In this document: positions 19,678-27,596 of the stretch, piece after piece
Layout: the number at the start of each line of letters is the position of its first letter
Position numbering within the stretch: the stretch's first letter is position 1
Assembly (NCBI RefSeq): GCF_030160015.1
Contig: NZ_BSNN01000004.1
Coordinates: 186,001-250,000, forward strand
DNA from: Amylibacter marinus
GTDB lineage: Bacteria; Pseudomonadota; Alphaproteobacteria; Rhodobacterales; Rhodobacteraceae
DNA length: 64,000 bases
Reading direction: 5' to 3'
The notes under the pieces: model-generated
Seen by the model: the letters and a program-made list of their open reading frames with translations, nothing else
Database searches by the model: none
Told to the model about the DNA's origin: nothing
Position numbers and translations under genes: made by a program

Positions 19678-20951
19678 GTTTCATCACCCATCATACTCAA
19701 TGCCTTTACAAAGAAATCTACTGACCCAAAGTTTCCCGATTTAAGGGCAAGGGCCACTGGTCTGTCATCGCCCAACATCAGGATAGGTACACCAGGATCA
19801 ATCTCCGCGCGGATTTCCAACGCAGGAGATTTCAACTTGTCTGCCACTGCTTGGGCCACTGCGCCCGATGTTTCACCACCTGCAACAACAATACGCCGAT
19901 AATCGAGATCCAATAATGCACAAGCCGTTTCTGAAAATAATTTATCTAAACGTGCCGCCACCGCTTCTACACCAAATCGGTCTTGAATTTTTCGTACATC
20001 TTCGGGCGCACCAGAAGAATACACTAGGGGTGCATTTCCAGAATGTTTTTCAATAAACGCGACCAAATCTTGTGATCCAAGGCGGCCCTCCATTACATCC
20101 GGAACATCAATTGCAAAACTGGGATGCGATTGCATGTGTAGATCCACTTGGCCCCGCGTTGCACCCGAGCATGATCCGGCCAAAATGGCTGCCTTACCAC
20201 TGACCCCACCTTTAGCAGGAACAGTGCCCTTGGCCTGGCCCGAGCGGATGAAATTCCGCGGCAAACCCAAGGCAATACCAGATCCGCCGGTAACCAATGG
20301 TGCGCCGTCTAATGCCGCGCCCAGCGTAACTAGATGCTCATCAAGTATCGCATCCGCGACAACAAAACGGGCACGCGATTCGGACAACGCCTTGTGCGTT
20401 TCAGCAGCACCTTTGATTATGCGTGGTAGCGGTAGGTGATCAACAGAACTGTCGGTTTGGTGCCCCAGCCACCGGCGGATGTTTGCATCCGTCATAGGTG
20501 TGAGAGGGTGATTTCGCATTCCAGATTCACTTAGCAAAACGTCCCCAACGAACAGATACCCTTGATAGATACTGCGTCCAGTCGCCGGGAATGCGGGGCA
20601 AACCACAATACCACTGGCATTTAATCTATCGGCCAAAGCATCGGCTACAGGGCCGATATTTCCCTTTGGCGTCGAATCAAATGTCGAGCAATATTTGAAA
20701 ACAATTTGTGAGCACCCCTGCGCCAACAACCATTCAAGAGCGCGCAAACTATCCTCTACGGCTTGCTCCACTGGTGCAGATCGGGATTTCAACGAAATCA
20801 CACCAGCTTCGATCTCTGCGGATACGGGTGCGGTAGGTACGCCTGAAAACTGAGCTGTCTTCAATCCGCCTTCGGCACCGATGCCCTTGGCCAGAGTACT
20901 TGCTATATCACTAGCACCAGTGAAGTCATCTGCAATAACGCCTATAAGCAT
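19674..20951 (-). CDS. otnK: 3-oxo-tetronate kinase (DUF1537/four-carbon acid sugar kinase)
   Basis: OtnK (YgbK) phosphorylates 3-oxo-tetronate, an intermediate of threonate and erythronate breakdown. The 425 residues start with the N-terminal kinase motif GVIADDFTGASDIASTLA, then FKYCSTFDSTPKGNIGPVADAL. The C-terminal nucleotide-binding domain has ILAGSCSGATRGQ and VVAGGETSGAVAQA. It precedes otnC with a 4-bp overlap and follows the racemase-like gene by 3 bp. DUF1537 also contains DtnK (D-threonate kinase); the neighbouring OtnC favours OtnK. Confidence 0.85.
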   Translation of the reverse strand: MLIGVIADDFTGASDIASTLAKGIGAEGGLKTAQFSGVPTAPVSAEIEAGVISLKSRSAPVEQAVEDSLRALEWLLAQGCSQIVFKYCSTFDSTPKGNIGPVADALADRLNASGIVVCPAFPATGRSIYQGYLFVGDVLLSESGMRNHPLTPMTDANIRRWLGHQTDSSVDHLPLPRIIKGAAETHKALSESRARFVVADAILDEHLVTLGAALDGAPLVTGGSGIALGLPRNFIRSGQAKGTVPAKGGVSGKAAILAGSCSGATRGQVDLHMQSHPSFAIDVPDVMEGRLGSQDLVAFIEKHSGNAPLVYSSGAPEDVRKIQDRFGVEAVAARLDKLFSETACALLDLDYRRIVVAGGETSGAVAQAVADKLKSPALEIRAEIDPGVPILMLGDDRPVALALKSGNFGSVDFFVKALSMMGDET

Positions 20952-20954
20952 GGA

Positions 20955-21629
20955 TTAGTCCTTTCGCCCTGCGCCAACCCGCTGTCGCACTTCTTTTATA
21001 GCGGATTCGGGGCTGGTTAGTATGGGGGTATGGGTGCCTTCACGCGCTAATGGAGCGGCGGAGGCCATTGAGAATTGTGCAAACAATATTACATCCGCAT
21101 TGGTAATCTGGGCCACAGTATCTGCAATCATCTGATCATGAGCTGCAACGTCACCTGCCTTTTTTGCCTCTAATGCGTTTTCACATAGAACGGATGTTAG
21201 CGTAGCATCCCGCCCTTTGGCCTTTGCGATCTCGGCAAACTCTGCCTCCATGCTAGGTGCGGCAGGTGGGAATGTGTAAATCATCGTAACATTATCCCCA
21301 TACGAAAACGCATCATCAAACATGGCTTCGTTGGGTTTCATCACGGGAATATTTGTATCTAAATTAGCGCGGCTAATTGCATCGCCAAAAGAAGAGCAGG
21401 TGAAAAGAACGCCATCGGCATTCGCGGCTTCTGCGTAACGTGCAAGATCAACGATGCGCCGATTCATATCACTTGTTAGATCTGAGTGCTTTTGCCGATC
21501 CAGCGCCAAAGCTTCCTCTAAGATCGAGAATGTTTCAGCCTCCGCCCAGATTTCCTTGGCCGCCGTTTCAATCGGTTCGATCGCTACTTTGGTCGCATGG
21601 ATCAGGGCAATGCGTGGGCGTTCAGTCAC
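20955..21629 (-). CDS. Asp/Glu/hydantoin racemase-family protein
   Basis: A 224-residue protein with the two-cysteine racemase-like fold: IALIHATKVAIEP at the start, a first active-site region GVLFTCSSFGDAI (C near 98), and a second around TSVLCENALEAKKAG (C near 145), where a symmetrical second cysteine would be expected. The start is GTG preceded by AAGGAGG. It lies 3 bp upstream of otnK, so it very likely acts in the same route, perhaps as an epimerase or isomerase for a four-carbon sugar acid. That specific role is inference. The usual OtnI isomerase is absent here. Confidence 0.72.
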   Translation of the reverse strand: MTERPRIALIHATKVAIEPIETAAKEIWAEAETFSILEEALALDRQKHSDLTSDMNRRIVDLARYAEAANADGVLFTCSSFGDAISRANLDTNIPVMKPNEAMFDDAFSYGDNVTMIYTFPPAAPSMEAEFAEIAKAKGRDATLTSVLCENALEAKKAGDVAAHDQMIADTVAQITNADVILFAQFSMASAAPLAREGTHTPILTSPESAIKEVRQRVGAGRKD

Positions 21630-21653
21630 TTAGACCTCCTTGGGGTAGTATCG

Positions 21654-21675
21654 GGCGCCACCAGAAGGTGGCGCC
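21654..21675. other. Intercistronic hairpin in the sugar-acid operon
   Basis: A perfect 9-bp stem (GGCGCCACC / GGTGGCGCC) with loop AGAA between the dehydrogenase gene stop and the racemase-like gene start. No U-run follows it on the coding strand, so it is more likely an mRNA stabiliser or processing site than a terminator. Confidence 0.6.
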
Positions 21676-21713
21676 ACGCAAAGTGTGGGCATGGGAACCC
21701 ACTGGGAGAAGAT

Positions 21714-22799
21714 TTATGCGGCCATCGCTTCTTCAGCTACGGCATCGGCCACCAGCTGACCGAACTCATCAGTATTCAGCGTACCGCCAAGATCGCGAGT
21801 TCTGGTAGATGGATCATCAATTACACGATCCACAGCCTGTGCGATGGCATCACCAGCCTTCATCAAATCGGCCACGCCGCGTTGTTCACCCAACCAAGAA
21901 AGCATCATCGCCGCAGACAAGATCAATGACGTCGGATTTGCAACGTTTTGACCTGCGATATCAGGGGCGGAACCATGTTGCGCCTGAGCACAGCACAGCC
22001 CTGTTTCAGCATTGGCATTAATCGATCCCGCCAGTCCCAGTGACCCAGACAACTCAGATGCAAGATCAGACAGGATGTCACCGTAGAAATTGGTAGCAAC
22101 AACCACATCATATGCTTCTGGTTTGCGAACCAATAGCGCTGCATAGGCATCAACGATCAGCTCTTCTGTTTCCACTTCTGGGAAATCCTTCGCGACCTCG
22201 CGGAAGCATTCCAAGAACAAACCATCGGTCATCAAGAACGAGTTCGCCTTATGGATCGCAGCTACTTTTTTCTCGCGTTGCATTGCCAATTTAAATGCCT
22301 CGCGACAGATGCGCATTGACCCATGGCGTGTGATCTTGCGAACAGACAGTGCCATATCGGGATCTGGCATCATCTCACCCACACCTTGATACATATTGCG
22401 ATCAGGATAGAAACCCTCGGTCGCTTCGCGCATGATCACCAAATCCATTCCTGGCGCCTTGTTGGGAATAAATTCCCGGCTGCGGGCAGGTCGAACATTG
22501 GCGTACAGGTCTAGCCCGATGCGAAATCCAGCCGATACATTGCGACCACCCTCAACTAGCGGGGGGTAATCCATATGCGATTGGGTTCCCAAAATCACGC
22601 CATCGAACTCAGTTCTGGCACGATCCAGAACTTCTTCGCGCAAGGTAATACCATGATTTTTCAAGCTATCAAATCCGGATTCTTCTTCGTGGAACGAAAT
22701 GCCCAGGTTGAACCTTTGGTTCGCAGCCTCGACTACTGCCAGTGTCGCTGACATAATTTCTGGCCCGATCCCATCACAGGGAAGTGTCATAATCTTCAT
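21714..22799 (-). CDS. Isopropylmalate/isocitrate-dehydrogenase-family enzyme (tartrate dehydrogenase-like)
   Basis: A 361-residue NAD(P)-dependent beta-decarboxylating dehydrogenase. It begins MKIMTLPCDGIGPEIM and has the substrate-binding region YANVRPARSRE, IMREATEGFY, the catalytic lysine in IHKANSFLMTDGLF and the metal-binding aspartates in ATNFYGDILSDLASEL. The usual NAD-specificity region near GSAPDIAGQNVANP is conserved. Its place between TctABC and OtnK/OtnC suggests it oxidises the imported hydroxy acid, a task usually done by LtnD in threonate pathways. True substrates could include tartrate, malate-like acids or tetronates. A good Shine-Dalgarno (AAAGGAG) precedes the ATG. Confidence 0.8.
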   Translation of the reverse strand: MKIMTLPCDGIGPEIMSATLAVVEAANQRFNLGISFHEEESGFDSLKNHGITLREEVLDRARTEFDGVILGTQSHMDYPPLVEGGRNVSAGFRIGLDLYANVRPARSREFIPNKAPGMDLVIMREATEGFYPDRNMYQGVGEMMPDPDMALSVRKITRHGSMRICREAFKLAMQREKKVAAIHKANSFLMTDGLFLECFREVAKDFPEVETEELIVDAYAALLVRKPEAYDVVVATNFYGDILSDLASELSGSLGLAGSINANAETGLCCAQAQHGSAPDIAGQNVANPTSLILSAAMMLSWLGEQRGVADLMKAGDAIAQAVDRVIDDPSTRTRDLGGTLNTDEFGQLVADAVAEEAMAA

Positions 22800-22846
22800 T
22801 TTTATCTCCTTTATTCGGCCCGAAGGCCCTTGTCTCTAGTATTGGT

Positions 22847-24388
22847 TTAGTCACCAACAAATTCTTCTTCGTTGCGGGCGGCTTCCATTTTGTTTTTCAT
22901 CCGGCGGCCCAGCATCATCGGCAAAACAAATCCGGTAATCGCAATGATCCACAAAATGATCGCCAGCGGGCTACCGACCAAAGTCAGCCAATCACCATCC
23001 GAAATCGTCATGGCGCGACGCAGGTTCACTTCCATTTGGTTGCCCAAAAGAATGCCTAGAATGACAGGAACCAATGACACGTCCAATTTGCGTAAGACCC
23101 AACCGGCCAATCCAAATCCAACCATCAACATCACATCAAATGATGAACCGGTGATGCTGTAAATGCCAACGAAAGAAATCATCGCAACAATCGGCATCAG
23201 GATCCGCGTTGGAACCATCAGCACCCGTGTAAAGATGCCCACCAATGGGATGTTCATCGCTAGTAGGATGAAGTTCGCAATGAACAACGCCGCGATAAGG
23301 CCCCAAACGATATCTGGGTTTTTGGTAAACAGAAGCGGGCCTGGTGTGATGTTCAACTGCAACAATACAGCCAACAAAACCGCCGTCGTTCCAGAACCCG
23401 GAACACCAAGTGCCAGCATAGGTACAAGCGCACCACCAGAGGCGGCATTGTTCCCAGCCTCAGGCGCCGCAACACCACGCGGATCACCCGTACCAAATGT
23501 TTTGCCATCACGATCGACGGTTTGCTTCTCTAGCGAATAGGCCAAGAATGAACCCAAAGACGCCCCAGCACCTGGCAAGACACCAGAGAAAAAGCCAAGG
23601 CCAGTACCGCGAGCCATGGATGGAATACAGCGTTTAATCATCCCAAAGTCAGGCATGATGCGACCAACTTTTGTCGCAGCAGAGCTGCCTGCGGCGCCGC
23701 CACGGTGATGCTCAAGGAAGATGAAAACCTCGCTCAACGCAAACAAACCAACAATCGCGATCAGAAAATCAATCCCGTCGTATAGGTGAATATGGTCAAA
23801 GGTAAAGCGTTGCGATCCAGTTTGACTGTCACTGCCAATCATCGCAATACCCAGCCCCAACGCCGCCGCAAATGCAGACTTGGCTTGGTTCGTGGATGAA
23901 ATACCACCCAATGTCGCAAAGGCCACCGTAAACAAAACGAAATATTCTGCAGGTCCGAACAACAACGCAATTTTAACCAATTGCGGTGCCAAAACAACCA
24001 GGCCACATGTAGCAACAAATGCACCAACAAAAGATGCAACCCCAGACAAGGACAGGGCCTCGCCAGCTTTGCCTTGTTGTGCCATTGGATACCCATCAAG
24101 ACAGGTCATCATTGCCGGTTCATCGCCAGGAATATTCAGCAGAATCGAACTGATCCGCCCCCCATACATGGCCCCGTAATACACACTGACCAACAGAATT
24201 AGAGATGGTGTTGGCCCAAGCCCCAATGAAAAAGCAATTGGGATAAGAATAGCTACGCCATTCGCTGGGCCAAGTCCGGGCAAAGCACCCATAAGTGTAC
24301 CCAAAAAGCAGCCCATAATGGCCAAGAATAGGTTTTGCGGCGTCAAAGCAACGCTAAATCCATCCGCAAGAAGTGAAAGAGTCTCCAT
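22847..24388 (-). CDS. tctA: Tripartite tricarboxylate transporter large permease TctA
   Basis: This 513-residue protein is the large membrane subunit of a TTT-family importer, with about 11-12 helices. Family motifs: GTLMGALPGLGPANGVAILIP near residue 32, YYGAMYGGRISSILLNIPGDEPAMMTCLDGYPMA near 70, and FFSGVLPGAGASLGSFLAY near 265. It is preceded by tctB (10 bp gap) and followed by the dehydrogenase. The energy source is normally an ion gradient. The cargo here is probably the four-carbon sugar acid handled by the downstream enzymes. Confidence 0.92.
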   Translation of the reverse strand: METLSLLADGFSVALTPQNLFLAIMGCFLGTLMGALPGLGPANGVAILIPIAFSLGLGPTPSLILLVSVYYGAMYGGRISSILLNIPGDEPAMMTCLDGYPMAQQGKAGEALSLSGVASFVGAFVATCGLVVLAPQLVKIALLFGPAEYFVLFTVAFATLGGISSTNQAKSAFAAALGLGIAMIGSDSQTGSQRFTFDHIHLYDGIDFLIAIVGLFALSEVFIFLEHHRGGAAGSSAATKVGRIMPDFGMIKRCIPSMARGTGLGFFSGVLPGAGASLGSFLAYSLEKQTVDRDGKTFGTGDPRGVAAPEAGNNAASGGALVPMLALGVPGSGTTAVLLAVLLQLNITPGPLLFTKNPDIVWGLIAALFIANFILLAMNIPLVGIFTRVLMVPTRILMPIVAMISFVGIYSITGSSFDVMLMVGFGLAGWVLRKLDVSLVPVILGILLGNQMEVNLRRAMTISDGDWLTLVGSPLAIILWIIAITGFVLPMMLGRRMKNKMEAARNEEEFVGD

Positions 24389-24398
24389 GATCCTCTCC

Positions 24399-24830
24399 TT
24401 AAAATCCTAGGGGACCTTCGGCCAAGTGCAGGCCAAGGATCAGGTGAAAAACGATATAGATGCCAGCAGACGTCAGAACACCGGTTAGCAACGACCACAA
24501 AGGCAGTGTTCCCAGTCTCCAAGTCAGATATGCTGTGGCAAATACGGTTGAAATCAAGAACCCAAATTCGGGCAACGCTACGCAATACGCAAACATAACG
24601 GCAGCAGCGAAGAAGATTTCTGCGAATTCTCGCATATGTGGCCAATCAGGTTCATCATCAGGGCGGATGATAAAGTACAACGAACACAGGCCAAGAATTG
24701 TGCCTACAATGTAGGGAAAGGCCCGCGGCCCAACAACATCGACCATAAAGCTATCTTTGATGGTGGACGCAGCCCAAATATAAAAAACTGCAAGTAGCAG
24801 CCCGAAACCACCAAATATGCGGTCGCTCAT
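24399..24830 (-). CDS. tctB: Tripartite tricarboxylate transporter small permease TctB
   Basis: A 143-residue small membrane subunit with four predicted helices and the TctB-type start FGLLLAVFYIWAASTIKDSFMVDVVGPRAFPYIVG. It is less conserved than TctA, as usual for this family, and is recognised mainly by size, topology and position between tctC and tctA. Confidence 0.85.
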   Translation of the reverse strand: MSDRIFGGFGLLLAVFYIWAASTIKDSFMVDVVGPRAFPYIVGTILGLCSLYFIIRPDDEPDWPHMREFAEIFFAAAVMFAYCVALPEFGFLISTVFATAYLTWRLGTLPLWSLLTGVLTSAGIYIVFHLILGLHLAEGPLGF

Positions 24831-24849
24831 TTTCGCCTCCTGTTTTGTG

Positions 24850-24886
24850 GGAAAAATGGGTGCCGGCCAATCACATTGGCCGGCAC
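24850..24886 (-). terminator. Hairpin between tctC and tctB (partial terminator)
   Basis: A perfect 11-bp stem, GTGCCGGCCAA (24860-24870) with TTGGCCGGCAC (24876-24886) and a 5-nt loop. On the transcribed strand it is followed by CCCATTTTT. Placed just after the binding-protein gene, it should stop part of the transcripts or protect the tctC mRNA so that binding protein is made in excess over permease. Confidence 0.72.
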
Positions 24887-24895
24887 GTTAGTGTA

Positions 24896-25885
24896 TTATT
24901 TAATGATGCCAATTTCTTTAGAAAGCTTGGTCACATCTGCAATGCTGCCTGCTACGAACTTGTGCATGTCATCGCCAAAGTTGTTGAATGGCTCGATTGC
25001 AGCCGCTTCAAGCTCTGCTTGGAAACCTGGGTCCTGTGTCAGCGTCATGATTGCGCTTTTCCAGAATTCTTTGGCTTCGTCTGTTGCACCAGCTGGCATG
25101 TAAAGACCGCGCCAGTTTGCACCAACAACATCGTAACCTTCTTCTTTGGCTGTTGAGATGTCAGGGAAGTTCTTCAAGCGCTCAGGCGCCATGATGGTCA
25201 GGATGCGAATGTCACCTGATTCCAAGAAGCCCAACATTTCAGAGAAGTCACCCGAAAGCGCTTCAACCGCACCGGACAGAAGACCAGTCATAGCTTCGCC
25301 GCCACCGTCAAATGAGACGTATTTCATTTGCGTCACATCGGCCAAACCTGCTTCGCGTGCAACCAGCATCGGCTTGATGTGGTCAAAGCTACCAACAGAA
25401 GAACCACCAGCGATACCAACAGACTTAGGATCCGCTACAATGTCATCCATCATTTGCTTAAGAGATGTGTAAGGTGAATCCGCACGAACAGCGATCGCAC
25501 CATACTCAGCGCCGAATGTCGCCAAGAAGTGAACGTCGTCCTGCTCAGCACCTTCATAGATACCTTGTGCGATACGTGCACTGGTACTCATTGATGCAGC
25601 TACGATTAGGTTGTTATCTTCATTACGCTCTTTGGTAACGTGTGCGAACGCAACGCCGCCACCGCCACCAGACATATTTGTCACCTGCATCGAATCTTCG
25701 ATGACCTTCAGGTTAAATAGGTATTTTGCTGTTGTCCGGCAAATAAAGTCCCAACCGCCACCTGGATTAGATGGAGCGATACATTGTGGGTTTTCCGCTT
25801 TGAAGCCCTCAGCGGATGCGCCAGTCGTGCTGGCAATGGCGCTTGCTGCTACAAGCAGGCCGATACGTGAATATTTTTTGAACAC
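24896..25885 (-). CDS. tctC: Tripartite tricarboxylate transporter substrate-binding protein (TctC/Bug family)
   Basis: A 329-residue periplasmic binding protein with a signal peptide (MFKKYSRIGLLVAASAIASTTGASA). The mature part starts with the Bug-type segment NPQCIAPSNPGGGWDFICRTTAKYL and includes VGIAGGSSVGSFDHIKPML and AFW/KS-type C-terminal helices. It is the first gene of the tctCBA-dehydrogenase-racemase-otnK-otnC operon. A palindrome-rich AT region lies directly upstream and separates it from the divergent GntR-type regulator, its probable controller. Confidence 0.9.
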   Translation of the reverse strand: MFKKYSRIGLLVAASAIASTTGASAEGFKAENPQCIAPSNPGGGWDFICRTTAKYLFNLKVIEDSMQVTNMSGGGGGVAFAHVTKERNEDNNLIVAASMSTSARIAQGIYEGAEQDDVHFLATFGAEYGAIAVRADSPYTSLKQMMDDIVADPKSVGIAGGSSVGSFDHIKPMLVAREAGLADVTQMKYVSFDGGGEAMTGLLSGAVEALSGDFSEMLGFLESGDIRILTIMAPERLKNFPDISTAKEEGYDVVGANWRGLYMPAGATDEAKEFWKSAIMTLTQDPGFQAELEAAAIEPFNNFGDDMHKFVAGSIADVTKLSKEIGIIK

Positions 25886-26281
25886 AGATAGTTCCTCCCA
25901 GAAATTGTGATGTCAGGTAGGGTGATTCTTCGCCCCACACCATTAAATTGCACATTGAAACCCTAAAAGCCAATATAAATTTGGCTTTTTATATTACAAA
26001 AACCAAAAAACAGGTTTTTAAAGGCTGAGCCGAACAGCCCAAAATTCAGCAACGTATTGTTTATAAGTAGATTTTTTAACAGAATCGCTCTTGCATTGAC
26101 GTTTAGATAACAATTGCTTTATCCGTCACACGTCAATAACGAAACGCGAATCCCACCCAATATCGGTTAAAAATCCAATATTTAGGTTTTTTAGACTATG
26201 AAAACCTAAATAACGGGATTACCCTAGGGTTTAAAACCAAAGATACAACCACGGCAATGCCAGAGCACCCCAGAGAGTTTG
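25886..26281. promoter_or_regulatory. Divergent regulatory region between tctC and the GntR-type regulator
   Basis: A 396-bp AT-rich stretch without a gene. It holds three inverted repeats: AAAAGCCAA (25965-25973) with TTGGCTTTT (25981-25989); AAAAACC (25998-26004) with GGTTTTT (26013-26019); and TATTTAGGTTTT (26179-26190) with AAAACCTAAATA (26201-26212), a perfect 12-bp pair with 10-nt spacing. The third is about 70 bp before the regulator start. The first two are about 80-135 bp before tctC. Together they are candidate operators for the regulator; binding is inferred. Confidence 0.65.
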
Positions 26282-27214
26282 ATGCGAAAAAGTGACCTAT
26301 CCACAAAGATTTCTAATCGGCTTATCCAAGATATTCTATCAGGAGCACTAGCGTCCGGCCAACATATCAGCGCCCAACAGGTCGCCGATAGATATGGGGT
26401 ATCACGCACCCCTGTCAGAGAGGCTCTCAACACGCTTGAGGCCAAGAGCGTTCTGACCCGCGAGGAAAACCGCGGGTATTTCGTAACTGACGAGATGCCC
26501 TTGGAAATCACGCAGGAGATGGCACTAAGCAACCGCGAAGAAGCAAATGATTATCAAATTTTCGCCAATGACTGGCTGACAAACCAAATCCCCGAGGAAG
26601 TGACCGAGCAATTTCTGCGCGATAAATATGATTGGACCAAGGCTAAGGTTGGTGATCTGTTAATTCGCGCCGCGCGCGAGGGCTGGGCAGAGCGCAAAGA
26701 AGGCTATGGGTGGCGATTGTTACCTGTTGCCAAAACGCCCGAAGCTTTTGACGAGATTTATCGTTTCAGACTGGCGATCGAACCCGCGGCATTGCTTGAA
26801 CCCTCGTTTTCACTAAACAGAAAGGTGCTAGACGAACAGCGCCGGAACCAAGAGAACATGCTGGAAATGAGCATAAACACAGCGCCCGGCGAGGCGCTTT
26901 TGCACAGCGGCTCACAGTTTCATGAAGAAATCATCAAGCTCTCAGGCAACCCGTTCTTCCATGTGGCCTTGCAACGCGTAAATCGTATGCGCCGCTTGAT
27001 GGAATATCGCGCTGAAATAAACCGCGAGCGTTTAATAGAGCAATGTACGGAACACTTAGAGATCCTAACACTGCTTGAGCGCGGCGAAATAGCCGACGCA
27101 TCCTATCGTATGCGGCAACATCTCAGCGGGGCAATGAAACGTAAATCTCCACTGACATGGAACTGGGCAACCGACAATTCAAACCGCGTGGACAAAAGTA
27201 ATGACACAGCCTAA
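26282..27214 (+). CDS. GntR-family transcriptional regulator
   Basis: A 310-residue regulator. The N-terminal winged helix (about 1-70) has the GntR signature GQHISAQQVADRYGVSRTPVREALNTLEAKSVL in parts. Residues about 85-150 look like a second, degenerate winged helix (LRDKYDWTKAKVGDLLIRAAREGW). A helical FCD-like ligand domain follows (about 155-290; EIYRFRLAIEPAALLEP, FHEEIIKLSGNPFF, EHLEILTLLERGEIADA). The ATG at 26282 follows AGAGAG. It faces the tctC operon and overlaps mgsA by 14 bp. It probably senses a sugar acid and controls both directions. Confidence 0.83.
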   Translation: MRKSDLSTKISNRLIQDILSGALASGQHISAQQVADRYGVSRTPVREALNTLEAKSVLTREENRGYFVTDEMPLEITQEMALSNREEANDYQIFANDWLTNQIPEEVTEQFLRDKYDWTKAKVGDLLIRAAREGWAERKEGYGWRLLPVAKTPEAFDEIYRFRLAIEPAALLEPSFSLNRKVLDEQRRNQENMLEMSINTAPGEALLHSGSQFHEEIIKLSGNPFFHVALQRVNRMRRLMEYRAEINRERLIEQCTEHLEILTLLERGEIADASYRMRQHLSGAMKRKSPLTWNWATDNSNRVDKSNDTA

Positions 27215-27596
27215 AAACAGCTTTCCAAATATAAAAACCATGGCATTGGTCGCACATGATCAGAAAAAGGACGCGCTGGTTGAATGGGTTCAGGCGCACA
27301 AATCCATGCTCTCCACGCTAACACTTTATGGCACGGGCACAACAGGCGGCCGTATTGCCAACGAGACCGGCCTGAATATCGAATGCCTTAAAAGTGGCCC
27401 TCTAGGGGGTGACGCACAAATCGGCGCCATGATTGCAGAAAACAAATTGGACGCGTTGATATTTTTCACAGATCCGCTTTCTGCACTGCCCCACGATGTG
27501 GATGTGAAATCTCTGCTAAGGCTGGCCACCCTATACAACACAGTGTTGGCCATAAACGAAGCTAGCGCATCACTGATAGTTAGCTCTCTGGAGTAG
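27201..27596 (+). CDS. mgsA: Methylglyoxal synthase
   Basis: MgsA turns dihydroxyacetone phosphate into methylglyoxal and phosphate. The 131 residues hold MALVAHDQKKDALVEWV, the phosphate-binding YGTGTTGGRIANETGL, the catalytic SGPLGGDAQIGAMI and IFFTDPLSALPHDVDVKSLLRLA with its conserved aspartate and histidine. It overlaps the regulator gene by 14 bp and so is co-transcribed with it. This link makes sense because OtnC of the divergent operon produces DHAP; MgsA could relieve phosphate-trapping overflow during sugar-acid growth. Confidence 0.9.
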   Translation: MTQPKNSFPNIKTMALVAHDQKKDALVEWVQAHKSMLSTLTLYGTGTTGGRIANETGLNIECLKSGPLGGDAQIGAMIAENKLDALIFFTDPLSALPHDVDVKSLLRLATLYNTVLAINEASASLIVSSLE

